Assembly: GCF_003121585.1 (NCBI RefSeq)
Contig: NZ_QEOO01000042.1
Location: forward strand, 124,001-188,000
Origin: Nocardioides speluncae
GTDB taxonomy: Bacteria > Actinomycetota > Actinomycetes > Propionibacteriales > Nocardioidaceae
DNA length: 64,000 nt
Direction of reading: 5' to 3'
How positions within the stretch are numbered: the stretch's first letter is position 1; each line of letters begins with the position of its first letter. The notes beneath the pieces are model-generated. The model had not been told where the DNA came from and did not search any database. It saw only the letters and a program-made list of their open reading frames with translations. A program made the translations under genes and the position numbers. Of the stretch, positions 16,822 to 25,583 are shown in pieces.

Positions 16822-17799
16822 ATGAACTTGCCTGCCGCCCGCTCTCGCGCCACCACTGCTGCGTTGGTCAGCGCCTCCGCTCTCATCCTTGCCGGATGCG
16901 CGGCGTTCTCCGACGATGCGGGCAGCGACTCGGGAACTGGTGGCCAAGTCGCTGCCGCGTTCTACCCACTGCAGTACGTCGCGGAGCGGGTGGCGGGCGA
17001 GTTCTACGACGTCGAGAACCTCACTCCCGCCGGCAAGGAGTCGCACGACCTCGAGCTCACCATCAAGGAGACCGCGGTGCTCTCCAAGGCCGACCTCGTG
17101 GTGTTCGAGAAGGGCTACCAGCCGGGTGTCGACGAGGCCGTCGAGCAGAACGCCACGGGCGAGACGCTCGACGTCGCCGAGGTGGTCGAGCTGCTCCCGC
17201 CCGCCGAGCACGACGGCGAGGAGCACCACGACGACGAACACGCCGAAGAGGAGCACGCCGCGGACGACGGCCACGACCACGGCGACCTAGACCCGCACTT
17301 CTGGCAGGACCCGGTCCGGATGGCCGACCTCGGTGACGCCGTCGCCGAGAAGCTGGCCGAGCTGAACCCCGACCACCAGGCCGACTACACGAAGAACGCG
17401 AAGGCGCTGCGCTCCGACCTCGAGACGCTCGACGGCGAGTACACCGAGGGCCTGAAGTCCTGCGAGCGCGACGTGGTCGTGGTCAGCCACGACGCGTTCG
17501 GCTACCTCGCCAAGTATGGCCTGCACCTGGAGCCGATCGCCGGCCTCTCCCCCGACGCCGAGCCGACGCCCGCGGGGCTCGCCGACCTCCAGCACCTGAT
17601 CGAGGAGGAGGGCGTCACCACGGTCTTCTACGAGACCCTGGTCAGCCCGAAGTTCGCGCAGACGCTCGCCGACGACGCCGGCGCCGAGGCCGCCGTACTC
17701 GACCCGGTCGAGGGCCTCACTGACGACACGGCCGGCGAGGACTACCTTTCTCTCATGCGCAGCAACCTGGCAGCCCTGGAGAAGGCCAACGGTTGTTAG
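16822..17799 (+). CDS. znuA: Zinc ABC transporter substrate-binding lipoprotein
   Basis: It captures zinc outside the membrane for ZnuBC. It has 325 residues; the lipobox LAGC gives lipidated Cys26. A His/Asp/Glu-rich loop (about 130-153), typical of zinc rather than manganese binders, lies before DPHFW. Probable ligands are H75 (ESHDLE), H159 (DPHFW) and the H in VSHDAFGY. The fold motifs FYPLQYVAERV and AGLSPDAEPTP are family markers. It starts the operon under the Zur box and overlaps znuC by 7 bp. Confidence 0.95.
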   Translation: MNLPAARSRATTAALVSASALILAGCAAFSDDAGSDSGTGGQVAAAFYPLQYVAERVAGEFYDVENLTPAGKESHDLELTIKETAVLSKADLVVFEKGYQPGVDEAVEQNATGETLDVAEVVELLPPAEHDGEEHHDDEHAEEEHAADDGHDHGDLDPHFWQDPVRMADLGDAVAEKLAELNPDHQADYTKNAKALRSDLETLDGEYTEGLKSCERDVVVVSHDAFGYLAKYGLHLEPIAGLSPDAEPTPAGLADLQHLIEEEGVTTVFYETLVSPKFAQTLADDAGAEAAVLDPVEGLTDDTAGEDYLSLMRSNLAALEKANGC

Positions 17800-18608
17800 A
17801 CGCGCCTGTCATCGAGGTGGTCGACGGCGCTGTCGCCATCGCCGGCCGCCCGATCCTGCGCGGCATCGACCTCTCGGTACGCCGCGGCGAGTTCGTCGCG
17901 CTGATGGGCGCCAACGGGTCCGGCAAGTCCACCCTGGTGCGCGCCATCACCGGGCTCCGGCCTCTCGTGGCCGGCCAGATCTCGCTGTTCGGCACCCCGC
18001 TCTCCGACTTCCGCGACTGGCACAAGGTGGGCTTCGTGCCCCAGCGGGCCGGCGCTGGTGGCGGCGTACCAGCGTCGGTGTGGGAGGTGGTCGCCTCCGG
18101 GCGGCTCACCCGGCGCCGGCTGCTGCGCCCGCTCGGCAAGGCCGACCGAGCCGCGATCGCCGAGGCGCTGGACGTGGTCGGCCTGGCCGACAAGACCTCC
18201 GAGGGGGTCTCCACGCTGTCCGGCGGGCAGCAGCAGCGGGTGCTGATCGCCCGCGCGCTGGCCGGTGAGCCGGAGCTCTTCTTCCTCGACGAGCCGACCG
18301 CCGGCGTCGACCTGCCGAACCAGCAGGCGCTCGCCGACGCGCTCCGGGTGCTGTCGGAGCGCGGCGCGACCATCGTCCTGGTCGCCCACGAGCTCGGGCC
18401 GATGGCGCCGCTGATCGACCGGGCGGTGGTGATGCGCGACGGGCGGGCGGTGTACGACGGCGCACCGCTCGCCGACCACGAGGTGCACGACCCGCACTTC
18501 GGCGAGGCGCACACCCACCATCACCCGCGGCCGGCGCACCACGACCACGCACCACACGTCGCCGCCCCGCTCGACCTCCGCGGCACCGAGGAAGGGGACC
18601 GCAGATGA
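17793..18608 (+). CDS. znuC: Zinc ABC transporter ATP-binding protein
   Basis: This is the ATPase driving zinc import, 271 residues. It starts at TTG 17793, which overlaps the znuA stop and is preceded by GGAGAAGG. Walker A is GANGSGKST (39-47), the signature is LSGGQQQRV, Walker B is LFFLDEPTA, and the switch histidine lies in LVAHELG. The C-terminal tail is rich in histidine (HTHHHPRPAHHDHAPH), unusual for an ATPase and possibly a cytosolic zinc buffer or sensor. Its stop overlaps the znuB start by ATGA. Confidence 0.94.
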   Translation: MLDAPVIEVVDGAVAIAGRPILRGIDLSVRRGEFVALMGANGSGKSTLVRAITGLRPLVAGQISLFGTPLSDFRDWHKVGFVPQRAGAGGGVPASVWEVVASGRLTRRRLLRPLGKADRAAIAEALDVVGLADKTSEGVSTLSGGQQQRVLIARALAGEPELFFLDEPTAGVDLPNQQALADALRVLSERGATIVLVAHELGPMAPLIDRAVVMRDGRAVYDGAPLADHEVHDPHFGEAHTHHHPRPAHHDHAPHVAAPLDLRGTEEGDRR

Positions 18609-19615
18609 GCGAGTTCCTCGACCTGTTCTCGCTGCCGTTCATGCAGCGAGCGCTGATCGCCGCGCTCTTCGCGGGGCTGGCGGCACCCGCGGTCGGCACC
18701 TACCTGGTGCAGCGCCGGATGGCGCTGATGGGCGACGGCATCGGCCACGTCGCCGTCACCGGCGTCGCGATCGGACTGCTCACCGGCCTCTCACCGACCT
18801 GGGCGGCGGTGGTCGTAGCGATCCTCGGCGCGATCGCGATCGAGCTGATCCGCGAACGAGGTCACGCCAACGGCGACGTCGCGCTGGCGCTGCTGTTCTA
18901 CGGCGGCCTCGCGGGCGGCGTACTCATCACCGGCATCGCCGGCCAAGGAGCGGCGACGCTGCAGAGCTACCTGTTCGGCTCGATCCTGACCATCTCGGTG
19001 TCCGACGTGCTGTTCACGATGGCGCTGGCCGCGGTCGTGCTGGTGGTGGCGATCGGGCTGATGCCGCAGCTGTTCGCGGTCGCCCAGGACCAGGAGTTCG
19101 CGCAGGTCGCGGGCCTGCGGGTGCGCACCTACAACCTGCTGGTCGCGGTGCTGGCCGCGGTGACCGTGACCGTGGCGATGCGCACCGTCGGCCTGCTGTT
19201 GGTCTCGGCGCTGCTGGTGGTGCCGGTCGCGACCGCGCAGCAGGTGTCGCGGAGCTTCCGGACCACCCTGTTCGCGGCGATGGCGCTCGGCGTGGCCGCC
19301 TCGATCGGCGGCCTCGCGCTCGCGGCGTACCTCTCCTTCGACGCCGCCGTTGCGCCTGGGCCTACGATCGTCTTGCTGTCCCTCGCCGGGTTCGTGGTGA
19401 CGCTCCCGCTCGGGGCGTGGCTGCGGCGCCGGCACCGCCTGCGGGAGCCGTTCCCGGAGGTCGGGAACGGCGAACACCTCGAGGTGCCCGAGAAGCACGA
19501 CCATGTCCACGGGTCTGACTGCGGCCATCCGGCCGTCCCGCACGGCGACCACGTGGACTACGTTCACGACGGACACCGCCACGCAGCCCACGGGAGTCAC
19601 TATGACGAGCACTGA
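18605..19615 (+). CDS. znuB: Zinc ABC transporter permease with His-rich tail
   Basis: This is the membrane channel of the zinc importer, ABC-3 family, 336 residues. About eight hydrophobic helices are visible between residues 12 and 275. The family loop LQSYLFGSIL and the segment VGLLLVSALLVVPVATAQQ are present. The last 55 residues form a hydrophilic tail rich in His and Asp (HDHVHGSDCGHPAVPHGDHV), predicted cytosolic. Together with the ZnuC tail this gives the transporter two zinc-binding tails. It overlaps zur by 14 bp. Confidence 0.94.
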   Translation: MSEFLDLFSLPFMQRALIAALFAGLAAPAVGTYLVQRRMALMGDGIGHVAVTGVAIGLLTGLSPTWAAVVVAILGAIAIELIRERGHANGDVALALLFYGGLAGGVLITGIAGQGAATLQSYLFGSILTISVSDVLFTMALAAVVLVVAIGLMPQLFAVAQDQEFAQVAGLRVRTYNLLVAVLAAVTVTVAMRTVGLLLVSALLVVPVATAQQVSRSFRTTLFAAMALGVAASIGGLALAAYLSFDAAVAPGPTIVLLSLAGFVVTLPLGAWLRRRHRLREPFPEVGNGEHLEVPEKHDHVHGSDCGHPAVPHGDHVDYVHDGHRHAAHGSHYDEH

Positions 19616-20024
19616 GCCGAAGTCCGCGCCTGTCCTCAGCGGGGTCCGCCCGACCAGGCAGCGGCTCGCGGTGGCCGAGGTCCTGGCGACCTTCGACGAC
19701 TTCCGCTCCGCCCAGGAGATCCACGCGCTGCTCGGCCGGCGCGGCGAGAACGTCGGCCTGGCCACCGTATACCGGACCCTGCAGAAGCTCGCCGACGGCG
19801 GTGAGGTGGACGTGCTGCGGACCGAGGACGGCGAGGCCGCGTACCGGCGCTGCTCCGACACCCACCACCATCACCTGGTCTGCCGCACCTGCGGCGCCAC
19901 CGTCGAGGTCGAAGGCCCGGCCGTCGAGCGCTGGACCAAGGCGATCGCCGCCGAGCACGGCTACGCCGACATCTCCCACACCCTCGAGATCTTCGGCACC
20001 TGCCCGAACTGCGCCAAGCGCTGA
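19602..20024 (+). CDS. zur: Zinc uptake regulator (Fur family)
   Basis: This is a zinc-dependent repressor, 140 residues from the ATG at 19602, which has GGGAG 6 nt upstream. The winged helix is at residues 14-70 (RPTRQRLAVAEVL, ATVYRTLQKL). The metal-rich segment is DTHHHHLVCRTCG with H88-H91. Structural zinc cysteines are C94, C97, C134 and C137. As last gene of znuACB-zur it probably represses its own operon through the palindrome before znuA, and other zinc genes elsewhere. Confidence 0.92.
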   Translation: MTSTEPKSAPVLSGVRPTRQRLAVAEVLATFDDFRSAQEIHALLGRRGENVGLATVYRTLQKLADGGEVDVLRTEDGEAAYRRCSDTHHHHLVCRTCGATVEVEGPAVERWTKAIAAEHGYADISHTLEIFGTCPNCAKR

Positions 20025-20045
20025 CCGGGCACAAAAGGTCAGCGG

Positions 20046-20822
20046 CTAGAGATTGGGGAGGGCGCCGCCGTAGCGGCGGTCGCGGCGGGCGTACTCGTCG
20101 ACGGCGGCCCAGAAGTGGCGACGGTCGACGTCGGGCCACAGCACGTCGCTGAACACGAACTCGGCGTACGCCGCCTGCCAGGTCATGAAGTTCGACAGCC
20201 GCTGCTCCCCCGACGTCCGCCAGACCAGGTCCGCGTCGGCGAAGTCCGGCACGTAGAGGTGCTTGGCGATCAGCTTCTCGTTGATCCGGTCTGGCTTCAC
20301 CCGCCCGGCCGCGACCTCCCGGGCGATGCTCTGCATGGCGTCGGCGATCTCGGCGCGGCCGCCGTAGTTGACGCACATCGTCAGCGTCAGTACGTCGTTG
20401 TGCCGGGTCTTCTGCTCGGCCACCTGCAGCTCGCGGATCACCGACTTCCACAGCCGCGGCGCGCGGCCGGCCCAGCGAACCCGGACGCCGAGCGCGCTCA
20501 TCTCGTCGACCCGGCGCCGGATCACGTCGCGGTTGAAGTTCATCAGGAAGCGCACCTCGTCGGGTGAGCGCGACCAGTTCTCGGTGGAGAACGCGTACGC
20601 CGAGATTGCCTTCACGCCGAGCTGCACCGCCCCCTCGATCACGTCGAACAGGGAGTGCTCGCCCTGTTGGTGGCCGGCGGTCCTCGGGAGCCCGCGCTCC
20701 TTGGCCCACCGGCCGTTGCCGTCCATCACGATCGCGACATGGCGCGGCACCAGCTCCGGCGGGATCGGCGGCGGAACCGCGCCGGACGGATGCGGCTTGG
20801 GTGGGCGCAGGGCACTTTTCAC
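20046..20822 (-). CDS. uppS: Undecaprenyl/polyprenyl diphosphate synthase (cis-prenyltransferase)
   Basis: It makes the long-chain polyprenyl diphosphate carrier for cell-wall synthesis. It has 258 residues from the GTG at 20822; the open frame extends to 20906 without family similarity. The catalytic Asp34 is in HVAIVMDGNGRWA. FSTENWSRSPDEV, the CVNYGGRAEI stretch and the RTSGEQRLSNF motif are conserved. TACTCT seven bases before the GTG suggests a leaderless start. It neighbours recO as in many actinobacteria. Confidence 0.94.
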   Translation of the reverse strand: MKSALRPPKPHPSGAVPPPIPPELVPRHVAIVMDGNGRWAKERGLPRTAGHQQGEHSLFDVIEGAVQLGVKAISAYAFSTENWSRSPDEVRFLMNFNRDVIRRRVDEMSALGVRVRWAGRAPRLWKSVIRELQVAEQKTRHNDVLTLTMCVNYGGRAEIADAMQSIAREVAAGRVKPDRINEKLIAKHLYVPDFADADLVWRTSGEQRLSNFMTWQAAYAEFVFSDVLWPDVDRRHFWAAVDEYARRDRRYGGALPNL

Positions 20823-20930
20823 GGGTTCAAGAGTAGGGACCTGTTGCGCGCACCCCGGCTGCGCCCAATATGCTGCGGGCCGCGGGGCACAACGGTGAGC
20901 GATCACCCGGAGCCAGGGAGGGCCCGTAGG

Positions 20931-21395
20931 GTGGCAGAGCCCAGTAACGACATCGAGCTGCAGCTATTTCACTTGTTCCGGCTCTCGAATGCGCTGCACG
21001 TGCGCACAACCTCGGGCCGCTACGAGTTCGAGCGCTCGGCGTACGGCATCTTGGCGCTGCTCGACGACAAGGGTCCGCAACGGTTGGGGGCGATCGCGGC
21101 GAACTACCGCCTCGACCCGTCCACGATCACCCGACAGGTCCAGGCCGTAGTCAGGCTCGGGCTGGCCGCCAAGGGTCCGGACCCCGCTGACCGGCGAGCC
21201 TCGCTGCTGTCGCTGACGCCGGAGGGGCAGGAGGCGATCCAGGTCGCGCGGGACGCCCGCCGGCAGCTGCTGGACCGGATCATGGGCAGCTGGACGCCGC
21301 AGGAGCGCGAGGACTTCCTCCGCGCGCTGACCCGCTTCAACGAGACCGTGGAGAACTGGATCGAGGGCGACCCGCCGCCGGAGCCGCCCGATTAG
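20931..21395 (+). CDS. MarR-family transcriptional regulator
   Basis: This is a winged-helix dimer of 154 residues from the GTG at 20931. An in-frame GTG at 20895 is an alternative start. The recognition region reads RLGAIAANYRLDPSTITRQV, followed by the wing DPADRRASLLSLTPEGQEA. The effector is unknown. It is divergent from uppS and converges with recO, so no target operon is evident. No distinct palindrome stands out near the start. Confidence 0.85.
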   Translation: MAEPSNDIELQLFHLFRLSNALHVRTTSGRYEFERSAYGILALLDDKGPQRLGAIAANYRLDPSTITRQVQAVVRLGLAAKGPDPADRRASLLSLTPEGQEAIQVARDARRQLLDRIMGSWTPQEREDFLRALTRFNETVENWIEGDPPPEPPD

Positions 21396-21404
21396 TCGGC
21401 GAGC

Positions 21405-22151
21405 TCAGCGCTCGACGTACGCCATCGAGCGCAGGCCGCGCTCCAGGTGCCAGGCGAGGTACGCCGCGACCAGGCCGTTGGCCTCCTTCAGGTGCCGCGG
21501 GTCGGCCGCCTCGACGGTCGGCCAGTCGCCGGCCAGCAAGGCGCCCAGCAGCGCCAGCGTCTCCGGCGCGGGATTGGCCGCGCCCGGGATCCGGCAGCTG
21601 CCGCAGAGCACGCCGCCGGCGGCCGGGCTGAACCATCGGTGCGGCCCGGCGAGACCGCAGCGGGTGCACGCGTCGAACGACGGGGCGTAGCCGGCCACCG
21701 CCATCGAGCGCAGCAGGTAGGAGTCCAGGACCTGCCCCGGCCGCCGCTCCCCCGACGTCATCGCGCGCAGGCCGCCGACCAGCAGCAGGAACTGCTGCAG
21801 CGAGGGCTGCTTCTCCTCCGAGGCGAGTCGCTCCGCGGTCTCCAGCATCACGGTGCCAGCGGTGTAGCGGTCATAGTCGTCGCCGAGACCGGCCGAGAAC
21901 GGCTCCAGCGTCTCGGCCTGGGTGATCGTGTCGAGGTTGCGCCCCTCGGCGAGCTGGAGGTCGACGTGGGAGAACGGCTCCAGCCGCGAGCCCCAGCGCG
22001 AGGTGGTACGGCGTACCCCCTTGGCGACCGCGCGCACCCGCCCGTGACCGCGGGTCAGCAGGGTGATGATCCGATCGGCCTCACCCAGCTTGTGGGTGCG
22101 CAGCACGATCGCCTCGTCGCGGTACAGGGGCACGCTCTCATTGTCGCTCAC
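21405..22151 (-). CDS. recO: DNA repair protein RecO
   Basis: It loads RecA at gaps with RecF and RecR. It has 248 residues from the GTG at 22151 (AGGGGTGG upstream). The N-terminal OB fold has YRDEAIVLRTHKLGEADRI. The zinc finger has CTRCG and, after about 20 residues, CGSCR. The helical C-terminal half is complete. An upstream in-frame ATG at 22187 is less likely because it overlaps the divergent kinase promoter. Confidence 0.93.
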   Translation of the reverse strand: MSDNESVPLYRDEAIVLRTHKLGEADRIITLLTRGHGRVRAVAKGVRRTTSRWGSRLEPFSHVDLQLAEGRNLDTITQAETLEPFSAGLGDDYDRYTAGTVMLETAERLASEEKQPSLQQFLLLVGGLRAMTSGERRPGQVLDSYLLRSMAVAGYAPSFDACTRCGLAGPHRWFSPAAGGVLCGSCRIPGAANPAPETLALLGALLAGDWPTVEAADPRHLKEANGLVAAYLAWHLERGLRSMAYVER

Positions 22152-22197
22152 GCCACCCCTCGTTTCGATGCCGGCGGCGTGCGACACACTGGCTCGC

Positions 22198-23694
22198 GTG
22201 CCGCTCCCCGAACAGCTCGGTCGCTTCCGCCGGATCCGCCGCCTCGGCAGCGGTGCGTTCGCGACGGTCTGGCTCTACCACGACGAGGAGCTGGACTCCG
22301 AGGTCGCCGTCAAGGCGCTCGCGGACAACATGGCCGCGAAGGACGACATCCGCGAGCGGTTCCTCGCCGAGTCCCGACTGCTGCGGCGCGCCGACTCCGA
22401 GCACCTGGTCCGCGTGTACGACGTCGGCGAGGTCGACGGCACGCCGTACTTCGTGATGTCGTACGCCGACCGCGGCTCGCTCGCCGATGTGATGGCGTCC
22501 GGGCGGCTGCCGTCGTACGCCGAGCTGGCCGACCTGGTCGAGCAGGCCGCGAAGGGACTGTCGGTGCTGCACGCGCTCGACATCGTGCACCGCGACATCA
22601 AGCCCGAGAACCTGCTGCTCAGATCCACCCCCCACGGCGGCCAGCGGCTGATGGTGGCCGACCTCGGCGTCGCCAAGAACGTCACCGGCGCGGCGGCGGG
22701 CACCTGGATCGGCACCCCGTCGTGGATGGCGCCCGAGCAGCGGGACACCCAGACCCCGCCCGACTCACGCGCCGACGTCCACGGGCTCGGGGCGGTCGCC
22801 TACGCGCTGCTCACCGGCCGGCCGCCGCAGCCGCGGCACCACGCCGGGCAGTCGATCCCGCTCCCGAGCGAGATCCGGCCGGTGCCGCTGGAGATCGAGC
22901 AGGTCGTGATGCGCGCGTTGGAGTACGACCGCGAGGACCGCTGGCCCGGCGTCGCCGCCTTCTCCGAGGCGCTGTCGGACGCGGCCCGCACCGCCGAGGC
23001 CGGCGGCCTGCGGCCCTCCGGGATCGTCGCCGACAGCCTGACCAAGAGGCGCGGGCGCGGGACCGTCGTCGCCGGCACCGCGTCGGACCCGGAGCCCGGG
23101 CGATCCAGACGCGCCATCGCGGGCATCGGCCTGATCGCGCTGTTGGCCGCGCTCATCGGTGGCGGATACCTCGTGCTCCGCAGCCCCGACGACCCGGGCA
23201 AGACCGACGAGCGCACGGCCAGTTCCAGCAGGAGCCCGAGCGCCAGCCCAACTGCGGAAGCCAACGACGCCACGCGCCCGTCGCAGTCGCCGACGCGGAC
23301 CAAGTCGCCGACTCGGCCGCCGTCGCTGACCCCGTCCGCGACCCCGTCGACCGGACCATCGACGACCCCTCCCCCGGAGCCGGACCCGCCGCCGTCGGAG
23401 CCAGCTGAGGCGCCGAGGACCAAGTACTGGGTGGACACCTTCTCCGACGCCGACGTGTACGCCGAGCCCAGCCGGGCCGGCGCCGCGACCGGGCGGCTGT
23501 ACGGCGGCACCGTCTACGTCTACTGCAAGGCGGCGGGCGAGCGGGTCGAGGTCGACGGCCAGTACAACCACTGGTGGCTGCTCACCGATCCGGACGAGGG
23601 CCCGGCCGAGCAATGGGTTCCGGCGTACTACCTCAAGAACTGGGGCAACGACGAGGCCAGGACCAACAGCGGAGACGTGATTCCCGACTGCTGA
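22198..23694 (+). CDS. Transmembrane serine/threonine protein kinase with extracellular SH3-like domain
   Basis: This has 498 residues from the GTG at 22198. The Hanks-type kinase domain (residues 9 to about 270) has GSGAFATV (17-24), Lys39 in VAVK, HRDIKPENLL (131-140), DLG at 155-157 instead of DFG, and MAPEQ. A membrane helix of about 22 residues follows (IAGIGLIALLAALIGGGYLV). Then comes a Ser/Thr/Pro-rich stalk and an extracellular SH3-like domain (DADVYAEPSRAG...YNHWWLLTD). CACACT seven bases before GTG suggests leaderless expression. It is a tandem paralogue of the next gene; the kinase domains are nearly identical in long stretches. Confidence 0.9.
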   Translation: MPLPEQLGRFRRIRRLGSGAFATVWLYHDEELDSEVAVKALADNMAAKDDIRERFLAESRLLRRADSEHLVRVYDVGEVDGTPYFVMSYADRGSLADVMASGRLPSYAELADLVEQAAKGLSVLHALDIVHRDIKPENLLLRSTPHGGQRLMVADLGVAKNVTGAAAGTWIGTPSWMAPEQRDTQTPPDSRADVHGLGAVAYALLTGRPPQPRHHAGQSIPLPSEIRPVPLEIEQVVMRALEYDREDRWPGVAAFSEALSDAARTAEAGGLRPSGIVADSLTKRRGRGTVVAGTASDPEPGRSRRAIAGIGLIALLAALIGGGYLVLRSPDDPGKTDERTASSSRSPSASPTAEANDATRPSQSPTRTKSPTRPPSLTPSATPSTGPSTTPPPEPDPPPSEPAEAPRTKYWVDTFSDADVYAEPSRAGAATGRLYGGTVYVYCKAAGERVEVDGQYNHWWLLTDPDEGPAEQWVPAYYLKNWGNDEARTNSGDVIPDC

Positions 23695-23747
23695 GCTGAG
23701 TACGCCCACTCGGTCGCATGTGGCCGACGTGCGGCAGACTGGCCCGC

Positions 23748-25583
23748 GTGTCGATTCCTGAACAGCTGGGCCGCCTCCGGCAGGTCCGCCGCCTGGGCCG
23801 AGGCGGATTCGCGACCGTGTGGCTCTACCACGACGAGGAGCTCGACTCCGAGGTAGCCGTCAAGGCGCTCGCCGACAACCTGGCCGAGGACTCCGACATC
23901 CGCGAGCGCTTCCTGGCCGAGTCGCGGCTGCTGCGCCGGGCCAACTCCGAGCACGTGGTCCAGGTGTACGACATCGGCGAGGTCGACGGCACGCCGTACT
24001 TCGTGATGTCGTACGCCGACCGCGGGTCGCTCGGCGAGGTGATGAAGACCGGCCGGCTGCCGTCGTACGCCGAGCTGTCCGACCTGATCGGGCAGGCCGC
24101 GAAGGGGCTGTCGGTGCTGCACGCGCTCGGCATCGTGCATCGCGACATCAAGCCCGAGAACCTGCTGTTCACCTCCACCGCCCACGGCGGCCAGCGGCTG
24201 ATGGTGGCCGACCTCGGCGTCGCCAAGAGCCTCTCCGGCGCGGCGCCGCTGACCCAGTCGGTCGGCACCCCGTCGTTCATGGCGCCGGAGCAGATGGACA
24301 CCCGGATCCCGCTCGACCCGCGCGCGGACGTCCACGGGCTGGGGGCGGTTGCCTACGCCCTGGTCACCGGCAAGTCGCCGCAGCCCCGGTACGTCGCCGA
24401 CCAGCCAGTGCCGCCGCCGAGCAGCATCCGTCAGGTGCCGCCGGAGGTCGAGCAGGTGATCATGCGGGCGATGGAGTACCGGCGCGAGAACCGCTGGCAG
24501 GACGTGCTGTCGTTCGCCCAGGCCCTCGACCACGCCTGCCGTGCCGCCGAGGCCCGCGGCGCCCGACCGGACGGCGCGTTCGAGGACGACGCGACCCGGC
24601 GGGCCGGCCTGATGTCACCGCCACCCGGCACCTACCCGGGCGCCCAGTCGTCGGGCGCCCACGGCTCGGGCCCCGCCATCTACGGCGCGTCGGCCGCCTC
24701 TCCACCACCCTCGCAGCAGCAGTACTCGGCGCCGTACTCGCCGCCGCCGGGCTCGCACCAGTCGCAGGGCTACCAGCCACCGCCGCCCAGCGGCGGGCAG
24801 CGGCGGGCGGGCGGCGGCGGGTCGAAGGGGATCGTGATCGCCGCCGCGGTGGGCGTCCTCGCCTTGATCGGCGCGATCGTCGGCGGCGTCCTGCTGCTCG
24901 GCGGCGACGACGACCCGAAGGCCGATCCGGACGACCCGCCGACCAGCGAGACCGTCGACCCGGCGGCCGCGCCCGAGGTGGGACAGTGCCGCAACCTCAC
25001 CTACGACCAGGCCGACGCGCTCTCCGACAACTCGCCGGTGGTCGACTGCGACGAGTCGCACACGACGCTGACCTACTACATCGGCGAGTACCCCGGTGAG
25101 GGCAGCGTTCCCGACAACGAGACGGCGGTGGCTGAATGCACCGACCAGTTGCCCGAGGCGATCGGTGTGTCGGGCGCTGACGCGAAGCTGACCGCGTTCA
25201 ACTTCCTCTTCTTCCAGCCCGACAACGAGGCGTGGGACGACGGCGAGCGGTGGTTCCGCTGCGACCTCGCGATCATCGTCGGGGAGGAGTTGACCCCGCT
25301 TCCCGACGGTACCGGGCCCTTCATCGACGGCGAGCCGGCCGACGCGGTCAGCGCCTGCCTGACCGGAGACGGGGCACGGACCACCTGCGACCAGGACCAC
25401 AACTACCGCGCCGTCGCCACGTTCGAGGCGACCGGCAGCGCCAGCAAGATTCCTTCGGACACGGAGTTCTACGCCCAGGGCGGCAAGAAGTGCCCGCGAG
25501 ACCCCGACTGGATGACCTGGCCGAGCGAGGCGGGCTGGAAGGGCGGCGACCGCACCGTGGTCTGCTACGACGCCGACTCATGA
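23748..25583 (+). CDS. Transmembrane serine/threonine protein kinase fused to a septum-formation-like domain
   Basis: This has 611 residues from the GTG at 23748. The kinase domain shares numbering with its neighbour: GRGGFATV, Lys39, HRDIKPENLL and DLG. A Pro/Ser/Gly/Gln-rich juxtamembrane segment leads to a membrane helix (VIAAAVGVLALIGAIVGGVL). The extracellular part has two repeated units marked by VDCDESHTTLTYYIGEYP...WFRCDLAII and TTCDQDHNYRAVATFEA...WKGGDRTVVCYD. This is the pattern of the actinobacterial septum-formation domain. An extracytoplasmic sensing role is inferred. Its stop overlaps the next gene by ATGA. Confidence 0.88.
   Translation: MSIPEQLGRLRQVRRLGRGGFATVWLYHDEELDSEVAVKALADNLAEDSDIRERFLAESRLLRRANSEHVVQVYDIGEVDGTPYFVMSYADRGSLGEVMKTGRLPSYAELSDLIGQAAKGLSVLHALGIVHRDIKPENLLFTSTAHGGQRLMVADLGVAKSLSGAAPLTQSVGTPSFMAPEQMDTRIPLDPRADVHGLGAVAYALVTGKSPQPRYVADQPVPPPSSIRQVPPEVEQVIMRAMEYRRENRWQDVLSFAQALDHACRAAEARGARPDGAFEDDATRRAGLMSPPPGTYPGAQSSGAHGSGPAIYGASAASPPPSQQQYSAPYSPPPGSHQSQGYQPPPPSGGQRRAGGGGSKGIVIAAAVGVLALIGAIVGGVLLLGGDDDPKADPDDPPTSETVDPAAAPEVGQCRNLTYDQADALSDNSPVVDCDESHTTLTYYIGEYPGEGSVPDNETAVAECTDQLPEAIGVSGADAKLTAFNFLFFQPDNEAWDDGERWFRCDLAIIVGEELTPLPDGTGPFIDGEPADAVSACLTGDGARTTCDQDHNYRAVATFEATGSASKIPSDTEFYAQGGKKCPRDPDWMTWPSEAGWKGGDRTVVCYDADS

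Noticed and set aside
23718-25099. Alternative long + strand frames over the kinases (e.g. 23819-25099)
   Set aside because: They are Arg/Gly-rich shadow frames of the kinase genes with no recognisable domain.
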